Positions 49,611-58,415 of a stretch of 64,000 nt of DNA are shown here, piece after piece (positions within the stretch are counted from its first letter, which is position 1; every line of letters starts with the position of its first letter). The DNA comes from SIG440 sp045646865. GTDB lineage: Bacteria; Bacillota; Clostridia; Monoglobales; Monoglobaceae. The DNA lies in assembly GCA_045646865.1 (NCBI GenBank), contig JAZRLM010000012.1:153032-217031 (forward strand), read 5' to 3'. A model generated the notes under the pieces. The model ran no database searches and was not told the DNA's origin. It saw nothing but the letters and a program-made list of their open reading frames with translations. The position numbers were made by a program, and so were the translations under genes.

Positions 49611-51035
49611 ATGCTTTCCGAAATGTTTATAACAATACTGATAATGTCGGCAATCGGTAGTTTGCTTATTTTGTTTTTGCTTGGGATAAAACCTATGACC
49701 GAGAAAGTTTTCGGTGTAAGATGGCAGTTTTACATATGGCTTTCGGTTTTAATTGTGATGATTTGCCCTGTTAAAATTAAAACCGACCTGAAACTGCCGA
49801 AGGTAGTTTCGCAAGCAATCAGCAATGTGTCGTCAAAGCCTGCTTTCGGAATTTCTGTATTTGAGGATTACAGCGGTGTATATATGTCTTCACCCGTGCA
49901 GACAGAAGGTCTAAAGGTTTTTGAGGTTATTGCGTGTGTATGGCTTGTGATTGCAGTAGTTTTATTTGTAAAAACGGTTGTGTCAAATGTAGTTTTAAAA
50001 TATGTTTTATACAAAAATTCCACTTATGGGTGTGAATTGGAGAAAGCCGAAATCCGCATCAGCGACAAAGTGGCGGCACCAATCCTGTTTGGCGGCTTAA
50101 AGACTGTTTTGTACATTCCGCAGAGCTTATATAACACCGATAAAATGCAGTATATAACAGCACACGAAGGTGTACATATAAGTCGCAATGATATTGGCGT
50201 AAAGTGGTTTGCGGCGTTGGTTAAATGTGTTCATTGGTTTAATCCGCTGGTGTATTATCTTGCAGGGCAAATAAACGAAGCCTGTGAAATTTCTTGTGAT
50301 GCAAAGGCGGCAGAGAATATGCGCGATGAACAAAAACTAGAGTATATGCAGACTATTCTTGAAATTTCGCAGAATGAAATTAACTTTAAACATTCTCTTG
50401 CGGCAGGTTTATCGTCAGGCGGAAAGTGCCTGAAAAAGCGATTTTTGGCTATAAGTAAAGGTGATAAACCTCGACCGATAGTCAGGATTACAGGTGTTAT
50501 GGTAGCAATAATAATGACATTTTGCTGGGTTTATGCCAGCGGTATAGTATCAGGCAGCGCACAGCAAGACGGTCAGGCGGTTAAGCGTATTCTTGTTGCA
50601 GAGAAAAAGGATTTACCTGAAAAGGAAGAAGTGACTGAAACTTCGAATATGTCAGAAATTCCGGAAAACGATATGTCCTTAACAAAACCGCAGGATACAG
50701 AACTAACCGAAAAACCACAAACCGAGGTTGTTAAAACACCTTCTGTTGTGGGTGAGTTTAATTCCGAAGGCGGAGATACACGGATTATTCCTGATATAAG
50801 GCCGGATGAAGATGGGTGTATCAGGTTGGGTATCAGTTCAAATGCTCAGGAGGTAGTTGATGTATTTGTCAATGACGGCGAAAGCGGAAGAGAGGTTCAC
50901 AGCTTTAGTATTCCTGTGTCACATTCGGCATCCTATGTGATAGACGGACTTGATGCAGAAAAGGTTTACGACATTGTGCTGAAAGGTACAATGCGGAATA
51001 ACTGGAAAATAGAAAGTGAATATGTAATTTATTAA
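49611..51035 (+). CDS. BlaR1-like M56 membrane metalloprotease
   Basis: Sensor protease that, in the Bla/Mec systems, cleaves the BlaI repressor on signal. Four membrane helices (5-25, 38-53, 103-120, and one near 293-310) surround the zinc motif HEGVH (185-189) with the downstream NEACEISCDAKAAE. The C-terminal extracellular part (310-474) is an acidic linker and a small beta domain, not the penicillin-binding sensor of BlaR1. The signal is therefore unknown and may not be a beta-lactam. No beta-lactamase gene is nearby. Confidence 0.82.
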   Translation: MLSEMFITILIMSAIGSLLILFLLGIKPMTEKVFGVRWQFYIWLSVLIVMICPVKIKTDLKLPKVVSQAISNVSSKPAFGISVFEDYSGVYMSSPVQTEGLKVFEVIACVWLVIAVVLFVKTVVSNVVLKYVLYKNSTYGCELEKAEIRISDKVAAPILFGGLKTVLYIPQSLYNTDKMQYITAHEGVHISRNDIGVKWFAALVKCVHWFNPLVYYLAGQINEACEISCDAKAAENMRDEQKLEYMQTILEISQNEINFKHSLAAGLSSGGKCLKKRFLAISKGDKPRPIVRITGVMVAIIMTFCWVYASGIVSGSAQQDGQAVKRILVAEKKDLPEKEEVTETSNMSEIPENDMSLTKPQDTELTEKPQTEVVKTPSVVGEFNSEGGDTRIIPDIRPDEDGCIRLGISSNAQEVVDVFVNDGESGREVHSFSIPVSHSASYVIDGLDAEKVYDIVLKGTMRNNWKIESEYVIY

Positions 51036-51052
51036 CGAAAGGAAAATGTGAT

Positions 51053-51709
51053 ATGAAAAAACTTATTTCTAGTATACTTATAGTGGCTATGTTATTATCA
51101 ACTGTTGTTTTTGCGGCACCAAGCGATGAACAGTTAAAGGATTTAAGAGATTATAAAATAATGGTGGGCGACGATGACGGTGAAATACGTCTTGATGACA
51201 CAATTACCCGTGCCGAGGCGGCAAAAATGATATGTGTCATTTATGGACTAACAGTTGACAGCTTTGCTGATAATGTGGAGGCTAGTGCCTTTAGTGATGT
51301 TCCAGACACCCATTGGGCAAAGAACTACATAAATTGTGTAAAGGGTTTGATGATTGCGGAGGGTGATGAAAATGGGAATTTTAATCCCGAAGCCACAATC
51401 ACTAATGAGGAAATTATCAAAATACTGGTAGCGACTCTTGGTTACAGTCCTATGGCAGACCAGACAGGCGGTTATCCTATGGGCTATACACGCACAGCGC
51501 AGAAGATAGGTCTTACAAGTGATTTGATGCTTAAAGTAGATACACCTGCAATCAGGGGAGATGTGGCTGTGATGTTTGCGGCTGCGCTGGATATACCGTT
51601 AATGGCACAAACCAGCTGGAGCCCCGACGGCTCAACAAGTTATGTAATTTTAGACGGAAGTCAGGGAACAGAAAAGAAAACTTTGAGAATAATGAATTTT
51701 GAAGAATAA
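51053..51709 (+). CDS. Secreted S-layer homology (SLH) domain protein
   Basis: 218 residues. Signal peptide KKLISSILIVAMLLSTVVFA, then SLH-type repeats: LRDYKIMVGDDDGEIRLDD, SDVPDTHWAKNYINCVKG, and a third ending ATLGYSP. The last 60 residues are unrecognised. SLH modules hold proteins to secondary wall polymers. It follows the M56 gene by 17 bases and is probably in the BlaI-controlled operon, which would link the regulator to the cell surface. Confidence 0.8.
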   Translation: MKKLISSILIVAMLLSTVVFAAPSDEQLKDLRDYKIMVGDDDGEIRLDDTITRAEAAKMICVIYGLTVDSFADNVEASAFSDVPDTHWAKNYINCVKGLMIAEGDENGNFNPEATITNEEIIKILVATLGYSPMADQTGGYPMGYTRTAQKIGLTSDLMLKVDTPAIRGDVAVMFAAALDIPLMAQTSWSPDGSTSYVILDGSQGTEKKTLRIMNFEE

Positions 51710-51713
51710 CAAC

Positions 51714-51738
51714 AAAGGCTCCCAAGACGGGAGCCTTT
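51714..51738 (+). terminator. Terminator of the blaI-M56-SLH operon
   Basis: AAAGGCTCCC pairs with GGGAGCCTTT over a 5 nt loop. Confidence 0.8.
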
Positions 51739-51764
51739 AGACCACTGACAAAGTGCTCGTTATG

Positions 51765-52307
51765 TTATAATTTAAGCTTAGGTGCAATAACTGCAAGAAC
51801 TATGGTTGTGATAATCATTTCAGGTATCATATATGAACCGTTGTAGGTGATGGAATATACCAGAACACTACTGTTTTCGGCATATACTCCCCAGATTAAA
51901 ATGCCCGAAAGTATGTGCATTATAAATCTTAAACCTGTAACGATAGTGCCGCTTAAGGGTATTGCCCAAGGCTTGCTGCCCATTAATCTGACAAATAGAT
52001 TTGCAAGACCCAGAACCGAAAAGGCACCCACATAATCAAGAAATATCACAGCAATAAAATTTATAAAGTTTTGTGTAGGGGGAGGATAAAAGCCTGTCAT
52101 CATCTGAATAAGCGAAAATACAAATCCGCAGGCAAGACCCCATTTAGTGCCCAAAATTAACGAGGCAAGAATAATGGGTACCATACTTGCAATGGTGACA
52201 GAACCGCCCTGCAACCAAGGGGCAGGTATCAGTTTGGATACTAATACCAATGCAAACGACAGCGCTATAAGAACAGCGCATAAAGTAATTTTTTTGGTTT
52301 TTGACAT
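51765..52307 (-). CDS. thiT: Thiamine transporter substrate-binding component (ECF type)
   Basis: S component that captures thiamine for an energy-coupling-factor transporter; the shared EcfA/A'/T module is not in the window. 180 residues, six hydrophobic helices, with ThiT features such as PWLQGGSVTIASMVPIIL and GLACGFVFSLIQMMTGFYPPP. A TPP riboswitch lies directly upstream on the same strand, which supports the substrate. The RBS is AGGAGTG. Confidence 0.93.
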   Translation of the reverse strand: MSKTKKITLCAVLIALSFALVLVSKLIPAPWLQGGSVTIASMVPIILASLILGTKWGLACGFVFSLIQMMTGFYPPPTQNFINFIAVIFLDYVGAFSVLGLANLFVRLMGSKPWAIPLSGTIVTGLRFIMHILSGILIWGVYAENSSVLVYSITYNGSYMIPEMIITTIVLAVIAPKLKL

Positions 52308-52387
52308 AGAAACACTCCTTTATACTGTGGGGTATCAATCCACACAGCGTTTATGTAATTAACCGAATATGAACTTGAATATGGTAT

Positions 52388-52525
52388 AAAAAAGGAGATT
52401 ATCCGATAAGATAACCTCCGAAAATTGCAATTTTAATATTTTCCTACGCCGGCATTATCCGTATCAGGTTCGCGGGTCGGAATGCACAATTCCCTCTCAG
52501 CCTTTTTGAAAGCTCCCCCAATATT
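52388..52525 (-). promoter_or_regulatory. TPP riboswitch with terminator, controlling thiT
   Basis: On the minus strand the aptamer (about 52520 to 52438) has the conserved GCTGAGAGGG, ACCCGCGAACCTGAT and GGATAATGCCGGCGTAGGAA. Downstream GGAGGTTATC pairs with GATAATCTCC and is followed by six T: a terminator (52388-52420) expected to form when thiamine pyrophosphate is bound, turning thiT off. Confidence 0.95.
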
Positions 52526-52561
52526 CAGTTTTAAATATTATATCACATAAATCGTCATTTG

Positions 52562-52825
52562 TCAACACAAATTGCCTTCAAGATATTTTCGCGGTGATAC
52601 TTTTGTTATTTGCTTGAACCTTCGTGAAAAATAAACATAGTCAGTGTAACCGCACTGTTCTGCAATTTCAGAAAGGGAAAGGGAGTGTCGGTATGTATCA
52701 ATAAGATAGCAGGCGTGGTTCATTCTTATATGGGTTAAAAGTTCGGTAGGAGTTTTGCCCATAATCTTTTTGAATTGCGCTCTTATATAATCTTCTGCAT
52801 AGCCGCTTTTGGCAAGAATGAAACA
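52562..52825 (-). pseudogene. AraC-family regulator remnant (C-terminal DNA-binding part)
   Basis: About 88 residues with the two helix-turn-helix units of AraC: KSGYAEDYIRAQFKKIMG and SLSEIAEQCGYTDYVYFSRRF, ending with the SPRKYLEG motif. The N-terminal sensor domain is gone: upstream of about 52825 the same DNA is antisense to a MATE transporter remnant on the plus strand. The in-frame extension to 52975 is chance. Confidence 0.72.
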
Positions 52826-52829
52826 AAGG

Positions 52830-53246
52830 TCTATACCGATTATGATAATGAATGTTATGCAGTCAATGTTCAATATTATAGATATGACTGTAATGAAAAT
52901 GGCAGGTAAAGCAACGGCAGTAGGGGCAATAGGTGCCTGCGGTTCGTTGATAACTTTGTGCACCTGCTTGCTCATTGGTGTATCTACCGGTGCAAACGTT
53001 GTTGTTGCACGCAGAATAGGTGCAAAGGATAAGGATGCTGCTGACCGAGCGGTTACAACATTGATATTTATGTGCGCAATCAGATTTGTATGGGTTTATC
53101 TGGTTTATCCGTTCCTTCCCCCAAACCTTACATTCTTGTATCTGATTTGGCCTATTGGCTGGGTGTTGTCTTCTGTAACATTGTATATCTCATGCCGTAT
53201 TGGTATGTCAAAGATGCAAAAGAAGAGTTTAAGTATGCAAAGTTAA
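52830..53246 (+). pseudogene. MATE efflux transporter remnant, both ends joined by internal deletion
   Basis: The first part (IMIMNVMQSMFNIIDMTVMK to VARRIGAKDKDAADRAV) is an N-terminal piece of a MATE transporter, missing its very start. It runs directly into FMCAIRFVWVYLVYPFLPPN and WPIGWVLSSVTLYIS, which belong near the C-terminus of the family. About 300 middle residues are absent while the frame is kept. It abuts the AraC remnant head to head, so one or two deletions removed a regulator-transporter pair. Confidence 0.7.
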
Positions 53247-53249
53247 TAT

Positions 53250-54395
53250 TTAGTTAAAGCAGGTTATCCAGGCCCGGAACACTTTTGTTAAGGCTAGCAA
53301 GAAGTTACCGGATGTGGGTCTGAAAATCATATTTTTAAGCTGGACATCTTCGGCGGCAATCAAGGGGAATTCTCCTGTTGGTTGACCGCCGATTTCAATT
53401 ACAAGAGTTCCAAGAACGTCACCTGCTTTGACCGGCGCCTGTAAATCTTCAAACGGAACAACTTTGGTGATGATTGTGTTCTCCTCACCTGCTTTGACGG
53501 GGATAATTATATCCTGACTGATTGTCAGGGCAACGGTGTCTGATGTACCGTTTTTTATCTCGGCGGATGCAATTTGCCCGCCTGTGGTTTTAACGGTATG
53601 GGGTATGTATTCCGAAAAGGCATTGTCGTACAGAGTTTTGTGGTCGTTCCAGTCATCAGGTGCATTAAGGGTAACGCACACAAGGCACATTCCGTCTTTT
53701 TCAACTGCAGTGACAAGACATCTGCCTGTTGCCTTTGTAAAGCCGGTTTTTACTCCGATACAGCCATCATACATTGTAAGGAATTTGTTGTGGTTTACAA
53801 GGTGACGGTTATAATCGTGGTCTTTCCAGGGGATGCTTTTTGTTCTCGTGGAAACAATTTCGCGGAATTTAGGATTCTTTAGGGCATAAGCGGTTATTTT
53901 TGCAAGGTCATGGGCAGTGGTGTAGTGGTTGTCATCGGATAAACCGTGGGGATTGGTGAAGTTCGAGTCAGTTGCTCCGATTTTATAGGCGGTGCTGTTC
54001 ATAAGCTCGGCAAATTTTTCTACCGAGCCCGAAACGTGTTCTGCCACAGCGGTGGCGGCATCGTTGCCTGATACCAGCATAAGTCCCCAAATCAGATTTT
54101 CAAGGGAAAGTTTTTCATCAAGGACAAGATACATTGACGAGCCTTCAACGCCATAGGCATTGGGTGAAACCGTTGCAATTGAATTAATATCGGCATTTTC
54201 CAGAGCGGTAATTGCTGTCATAATTTTTGTGGTGCTTGCCATACCCATTTTGTGTTGTGCGTTGTGAGAAAATAAAATTCTTCCCGAATTTGCGTCCATA
54301 ACAACAGCACTTTGTGCCGACAGAGCAAAACAGTCAAGACAGACTATATTCAAAACCATAACAATTAAAAGCACTAATACAATAAATTTTTTCAA
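53250..54395 (-). CDS. dacF: D-alanyl-D-alanine carboxypeptidase (PBP5/DacF family)
   Basis: Trims D-Ala from peptidoglycan stem peptides outside the membrane. Signal peptide (KKFIVLVLLIVMVLNIVCL), Ser54 in STTK (54-57), SGN in LMLVSGNDAATAV, and KTG in GCIGVKTGFTKATG form the active site; a PBP5 C-terminal beta domain follows. 381 residues. The C-terminal end holds a short amphipathic tail. The spore-associated DacF name is given by similarity of type only. Confidence 0.9.
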   Translation of the reverse strand: MKKFIVLVLLIVMVLNIVCLDCFALSAQSAVVMDANSGRILFSHNAQHKMGMASTTKIMTAITALENADINSIATVSPNAYGVEGSSMYLVLDEKLSLENLIWGLMLVSGNDAATAVAEHVSGSVEKFAELMNSTAYKIGATDSNFTNPHGLSDDNHYTTAHDLAKITAYALKNPKFREIVSTRTKSIPWKDHDYNRHLVNHNKFLTMYDGCIGVKTGFTKATGRCLVTAVEKDGMCLVCVTLNAPDDWNDHKTLYDNAFSEYIPHTVKTTGGQIASAEIKNGTSDTVALTISQDIIIPVKAGEENTIITKVVPFEDLQAPVKAGDVLGTLVIEIGGQPTGEFPLIAAEDVQLKNMIFRPTSGNFLLALTKVFRAWITCFN

Positions 54396-54400
54396 AATAA

Positions 54401-54434
54401 AAACACCTCGTTTAAATATATTAAACGGGGTGTT
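54401..54434 (-). terminator. Terminator of the patatin gene
   Basis: AACACCCCGTTTAATA pairs with TATTTAAACGAGGTGTT, followed by TTTATTTT on the minus strand. Confidence 0.8.
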
Positions 54435-54445
54435 ATATTATGTGG

Positions 54446-55315
54446 TTAAATCTCCAGATATTTTTTGATTTCTGGCATCATTGCCTTTGTTGTTTTATAT
54501 CCGTCTTCATACATTAATCTAAGCTTTTCGGGGTCACGTTCAGTTCGCCTGAAGCCCGAGGTGTCGTGAGGCATAATTGTAAGCATCTGACCGTTATCGG
54601 TAAGCTCGAATATTTCCTGACGGGACTGATTATATTTTTCCGAACGCATTCCAAGAGCCTTTGCAAATGCAGGGAATTTCCTGAAAGCCAGTTTTGCAAT
54701 TTTTGCTCCTGATTCGCTGCCTTTGGAATAGCTGCGCTCACGGGTGAGTACGGTAATAATTTTATCGCAGCCTTCATCAATTGCATGGCGGAAGGGGATG
54801 GGGTCGCTGATGCCACCGTCCATATAAAGATTGCCGTCAATGTCCACCGGTTGAAATAGAAAGGGCAGAGCACAGCTTGCCCACAAAATCTGAAGATGCC
54901 GTTCGCGGTCTTCCTTGGGAAGAACCATATATTCAGCCTTGCCTGTCTGCATATTTGTAAGTGTGGCAACAGCCTTGGCAGGGCTTTGTCTGAAAGCTTC
55001 AAAGTCATAGGGAACAAGCTTTTCCGGTATTTCACGAAAGGCAAAATCCATATTGTAAAAACTGCGTTTTTTAGGATTGAACAGATGCCGAAAACCCATA
55101 TAACGTTTATCGTGCATATATCTGGTTGAAAGCTCAAGGTTTCTGCCTATCTGACCCGATACATAGGTTGTTCCGTAAGCAATACCTGCAGAAACACCAA
55201 TAACATAGTCGGCAATGATTTTTTCTTCAAGAAGTGCGTCCATAACTCCGCAGGAGAATAATCCGCGGCTGGCTCCGCCCTCAAAAACTATTCCTAATTT
55301 CATAGTAATTTCCAT
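54446..55315 (-). CDS. Patatin-like phospholipase
   Basis: Probable lipid acyl hydrolase of the bacterial patatin (YjjU-like) group. Oxyanion loop FEGGASRGLFSCGV (11-24), nucleophile elbow GVSAG with Ser42, and the catalytic Asp in YMDGGISDPIP near residue 163. 289 residues from the Met at 55315; starts at 55330 (GTG) and 55303 (ATG) are also possible, since AGAAAGG lies between them. No signal peptide. Substrate unknown. Confidence 0.87.
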   Translation of the reverse strand: MEITMKLGIVFEGGASRGLFSCGVMDALLEEKIIADYVIGVSAGIAYGTTYVSGQIGRNLELSTRYMHDKRYMGFRHLFNPKKRSFYNMDFAFREIPEKLVPYDFEAFRQSPAKAVATLTNMQTGKAEYMVLPKEDRERHLQILWASCALPFLFQPVDIDGNLYMDGGISDPIPFRHAIDEGCDKIITVLTRERSYSKGSESGAKIAKLAFRKFPAFAKALGMRSEKYNQSRQEIFELTDNGQMLTIMPHDTSGFRRTERDPEKLRLMYEDGYKTTKAMMPEIKKYLEI

Positions 55316-55392
55316 AGCCTTTCTGCCCACAAATAGTAATTAAAGATATATACACTCTTTTAGCGGGCAAATAAGGCGTATAATGGAAATTA

Positions 55393-55483
55393 TGCACATC
55401 GCCGTTTCGCATCGTATACGATGCGAAAATTTCGGCGGTGCAATAAATTCCGCCGGAGGCATAACGTGATTTTTCACGTTATG
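55393..55483. repeat. Double-palindrome intergenic element
   Basis: A perfect 24 bp palindrome (TTTCGCATCGTATACGATGCGAAA, positions 55405-55428, halves of 12) is closed by GCACATCGCCG / CGGCGGTGC; a second perfect hairpin CATAACGTGA / TCACGTTATG follows at 55460-55483. It fills the gap between the patatin and hemolysin III genes. It is distinct in sequence from the repeat at 17584 and 49056 and has the look of a dispersed mobile hairpin element. Confidence 0.6.
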
Positions 55484-55494
55484 TACCTCGTCGA

Positions 55495-56163
55495 TTATCT
55501 GGGATAGGGAAGAGCATAAAATAAAAATGCAAAATAGTGAAGTATGCTTCCAGCCAGAACAAAAAAGTGCCATATCATATGCATATATCTTGGCTTTTTA
55601 AGAGCAAAGAACAATATACCCCCTGTGTAACTCAATCCACCCGATACAAGCAACCATATTGCGGTGGAAGGCAAGGCTTTTAATGTAGGCAGTCCCAGAA
55701 AAACAACAGACCAGCCCATAAGCAGATAAAGAACCATTGAAAGTGGCTGAAAACGTTTCATATTGATAGCCGTAAGGGTGACACCCAAAACGGTACAGCC
55801 TGCATTTATACCAAACAAAATCCAACCCATTGTGCCGCGCATCAGCGACAGAGAAACGGGTATATATGAACTGAGGATAAGTATATATATTGAACAATGG
55901 TCAAGTACCTGAAAGACCTTTTTTGCGGTGTAGTTTGTCAGAGAATGATAAAGTGTTGAGGCGGTGTACAGGATAATCAGTCCCGCACCGTAAAGAGCTG
56001 CCGAAACAATACTCATGGTATCTCCGAAAAGAACGGCATAAAATACAGCAACCACTGTACCTATAATGGAAAGTATGGCGCCTATGCCGTGAGTGATTGA
56101 ATTGCCAATTTCTTCGCCTAAACTTTGATTATTTATCTTTTTTGTGTCTTGCGATTCTGTCAT
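55495..56163 (-). CDS. Hemolysin III family membrane protein
   Basis: 222 residues, seven membrane helices, of the HlyIII/PAQR (adiponectin-receptor-like) family. NSITHGIGAILS (22-33), STLYHSLTN, LDHCSIYILI and the final MHMIWHFFVLAGSILHYFA carry the conserved His and Asp residues thought to bind zinc. Function in bacteria is not settled. Confidence 0.9.
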   Translation of the reverse strand: MTESQDTKKINNQSLGEEIGNSITHGIGAILSIIGTVVAVFYAVLFGDTMSIVSAALYGAGLIILYTASTLYHSLTNYTAKKVFQVLDHCSIYILILSSYIPVSLSLMRGTMGWILFGINAGCTVLGVTLTAINMKRFQPLSMVLYLLMGWSVVFLGLPTLKALPSTAIWLLVSGGLSYTGGILFFALKKPRYMHMIWHFFVLAGSILHYFAFLFYALPYPR

Positions 56164-56305
56164 AAATTTTACTCCAATCCGTCAAAAGTATCGCTAATAA
56201 TAATACACCCAAAATAAATTTTTGTCAACACGCAGGTTTTGTTTGCATTATGGTTGAAAATGGTATATAATAATATCAACATTATTTTAAACGGAGATGA
56301 CAGCT

Positions 56306-56878
56306 TTGAAACATATAAAAGAATTATGGGCACTGTATACCGCTTTTTTCAGAATGGGAGCCCTTACCTTTGGTGGCGGTTATGCAATGCTTCCTATGAT
56401 TGAACGGGAGGTCGTTGATAAACATAAATGGGCAACAATGGAGGAAGTAATGGACTATTATGCCATGAGTCAATGTACCCCAGGGGTTATCGCGGTTAAT
56501 GTTGCCACTTTTATCGGATATAAAAATAAAGGAATTTTAGGCGGTATAGTTGCAACTATCGGCGTAATTACCCCGTCTGTTATACTGATATCGCTGATTG
56601 CATCACTTCTACAAACCTTTTACGAAAATACTTTTGTAAAGTCGGCATTTCAGGGGATTGGTGTTGCGGTTTGTGCAATTCTGGTACAGGCTGTTCTTAA
56701 AATTGGCAAAGCTGGTCTTGTTGATAAATTCACATGGATACTTGCCCTTGTTGCATTTTTGACAGCCTGGCTTCTTGATGTATCCACTATTATCATCATT
56801 GTTGTTGCAGGAATCGCAGGTATAGTATACAAGGTTATCTGCGAAAAATCAGGGAAGGATAAGGGAGGTGCGGAGTAA
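56306..56878 (+). CDS. chrA: Chromate transporter family protein, first half-size unit
   Basis: 190 residues, six hydrophobic helices, with the CHR-domain motifs FFRMGALTFGGGYAMLP and SQCTPGVIAVNVATFIGY. A single CHR domain; works with the second unit as a heterodimer in family members with split genes. The TTG at 56306 has GGAG at 9 nt; the ATG at 56297 overlaps the RBS. Chromate is the family label; the true substrate is unproven. Confidence 0.87.
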   Translation: MKHIKELWALYTAFFRMGALTFGGGYAMLPMIEREVVDKHKWATMEEVMDYYAMSQCTPGVIAVNVATFIGYKNKGILGGIVATIGVITPSVILISLIASLLQTFYENTFVKSAFQGIGVAVCAILVQAVLKIGKAGLVDKFTWILALVAFLTAWLLDVSTIIIIVVAGIAGIVYKVICEKSGKDKGGAE

Positions 56879-57429
56879 TGCTTTATGTTACACTGTTCAT
56901 AGAGTTCTTTAAGGTGGGACTTTTTGCAGTAGGCGGCGGTCTTGCAACTCTGCCGTTTTTGTTTGAACTTGCCAACAAGTATAATTGGTTTACTGCAGAG
57001 GAACTGACTAATATGATTGCGGTGTCCGAATCCTCACCGGGGCCTATTGGTGTCAATATGGCAACCTATGTCGGTTATACAACAGGTGGAGTGTGGGGAG
57101 GTATTTTCACCACTCTTGCGCTGATATTGCCAAGCATTATTGTTATACTGATTGTGTCAATGATTTTGCAGAAGTTTAAGGAAAACAAATATGTAAAATA
57201 TCTGTTTTACGGTTTGCGTGCAGCAGTGGCAGGACTTTTGTTTCTTTCTGTTATGAATGTATTTATACAGAATTTTACCATTGCAGGAACCGTAAATATC
57301 TGGAATAAGATTGACTATAAAAAGCTTGCTCTGTTTGCGGTGCTTGTGTTTATGGTGTTCAAACTAAAAAAACATCCGCTTTTATATATCAGCATAGGTG
57401 CGATAGCTGGAATGCTATTTAGTTTTTGA
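56878..57429 (+). CDS. chrA: Chromate transporter family protein, second half-size unit
   Basis: 183 residues, the same fold: EFFKVGLFAVGGGLATLPF and SESSPGPIGVNMATYVGY. The ATG shares a base with the upstream stop codon, so the pair is translationally coupled and probably makes antiparallel partners. Confidence 0.87.
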   Translation: MLYVTLFIEFFKVGLFAVGGGLATLPFLFELANKYNWFTAEELTNMIAVSESSPGPIGVNMATYVGYTTGGVWGGIFTTLALILPSIIVILIVSMILQKFKENKYVKYLFYGLRAAVAGLLFLSVMNVFIQNFTIAGTVNIWNKIDYKKLALFAVLVFMVFKLKKHPLLYISIGAIAGMLFSF

Positions 57430-57451
57430 ACATAAAATTTTGAAAAAACAA

Positions 57452-57480
57452 TTGTAAAATCGTATATAATATGATATAAT
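57452..57480 (+). promoter_or_regulatory. Promoter of the asp23-nusB-M22-xseA-xseB-ispA operon
   Basis: TTGTAA, 17 bp, TATAAT, about 60 bp before asp23. Confidence 0.55.
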
Positions 57481-57542
57481 CAATGTAACCACATTTATCA
57501 GCCTGATTTGATGAAATCGGGCGGAAAGGTAAGGTAAAAATT

Positions 57543-57974
57543 ATGGCTGTTGAAGAAAAGAATATTAATACCAATATAGACAACGAGGGCAATGTTTGTA
57601 TTTCAAACGATGTTGTTGCCACAATCGCTTCAATTACTGCTAAAAGTGTTGAGGGTGTTGCCGGAATGTTCGGCTCACTAACTGGCGGTTTTGCAGAGCT
57701 TTTGGGCAGAAAGAATCCTTCCAAGGGCGTTAAGGTTACAATTGCAGACAAGGAAGTTACCATTGATATGTCTGTGGTTGTTGAGTATGGAGTTAAAATT
57801 CCCGAAGTTGCGTGGGAAATTCAGGAAAAAACCAAGAACGAGGTAGAGGCTATGACTGGCCTTGACGTTGTTGCGGTTAATGTTAATGTTGAGGGTGTAA
57901 ACACATTAAAAAAAGAGTATGAAATCGTAATTGACGAAGAATCTGCTGAGGCTGAGCCTGAGTCAGAAGAATAA
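57543..57974 (+). CDS. Asp23/Gls24 family envelope stress protein
   Basis: 143 residues, DUF322. ISNDVVATIASITAKSVEGV at 20-39 and the VNVNVEGVN segment are typical. The acidic ends are common. Asp23 proteins associate with the membrane through partners and are linked to envelope stress. Clostridial genomes often have this gene just before nusB, as here (39 bases apart). Confidence 0.88.
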   Translation: MAVEEKNINTNIDNEGNVCISNDVVATIASITAKSVEGVAGMFGSLTGGFAELLGRKNPSKGVKVTIADKEVTIDMSVVVEYGVKIPEVAWEIQEKTKNEVEAMTGLDVVAVNVNVEGVNTLKKEYEIVIDEESAEAEPESEE

Positions 57975-58013
57975 AAAGACTGTACACAAAAGATATAAAG
58001 TTGAGGTAAAATA

Positions 58014-58406
58014 ATGAACAGAACAAAAGCCAGAGAGTTTGCATTTATACTGCTTTTTGAATATAAGTTTCAGCCTGATGAAATCGAAACAATTCTTCAG
58101 GATTTCATTGCGGAATATAATCCTGCCCAGCAGGAGGAGTATATCCGTCGTGTTGTTCAGGGTGTGGTGTCAAACCTTGAAGAAATCGACAAAAAGATTG
58201 ACGGAGTTTCCAACGACTGGAAGGTTGAAAGAATGTCCTGCGTAAGTCTTGCTGTTTTAAGACTTGCGGTATACGAAATTATGTTTTGCGACGATATTCC
58301 GTCGGTTGTTGCGGTTAACGAAGCGGTTAGCCTTGCTAAAAAATACGACGGTGAAGAAGCTGCGCCTTTCGTAAACGGAATTTTGGGCAAAATCTGCGGA
58401 ATGTAG
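58014..58406 (+). CDS. nusB: Transcription antitermination protein NusB
   Basis: Binds the boxA RNA with NusE (S10) in rRNA antitermination. 130 residues, all helical: REFAFILLFEYKFQPDE at the start, then VERMSCVSLAVLRLAVYEI and the VAVNEAVSLAKKY motif. TTGAGGTAAA precedes the ATG. Confidence 0.94.
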   Translation: MNRTKAREFAFILLFEYKFQPDEIETILQDFIAEYNPAQQEEYIRRVVQGVVSNLEEIDKKIDGVSNDWKVERMSCVSLAVLRLAVYEIMFCDDIPSVVAVNEAVSLAKKYDGEEAAPFVNGILGKICGM

Positions 58407-58415
58407 GTGCTGTGT

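Noticed and set aside
54514..55137. 207-residue open frame on the minus strand
   Set aside because: It lies within the patatin gene on the same strand in another frame, has no RBS and no protein-like pattern; the patatin frame has all catalytic motifs.
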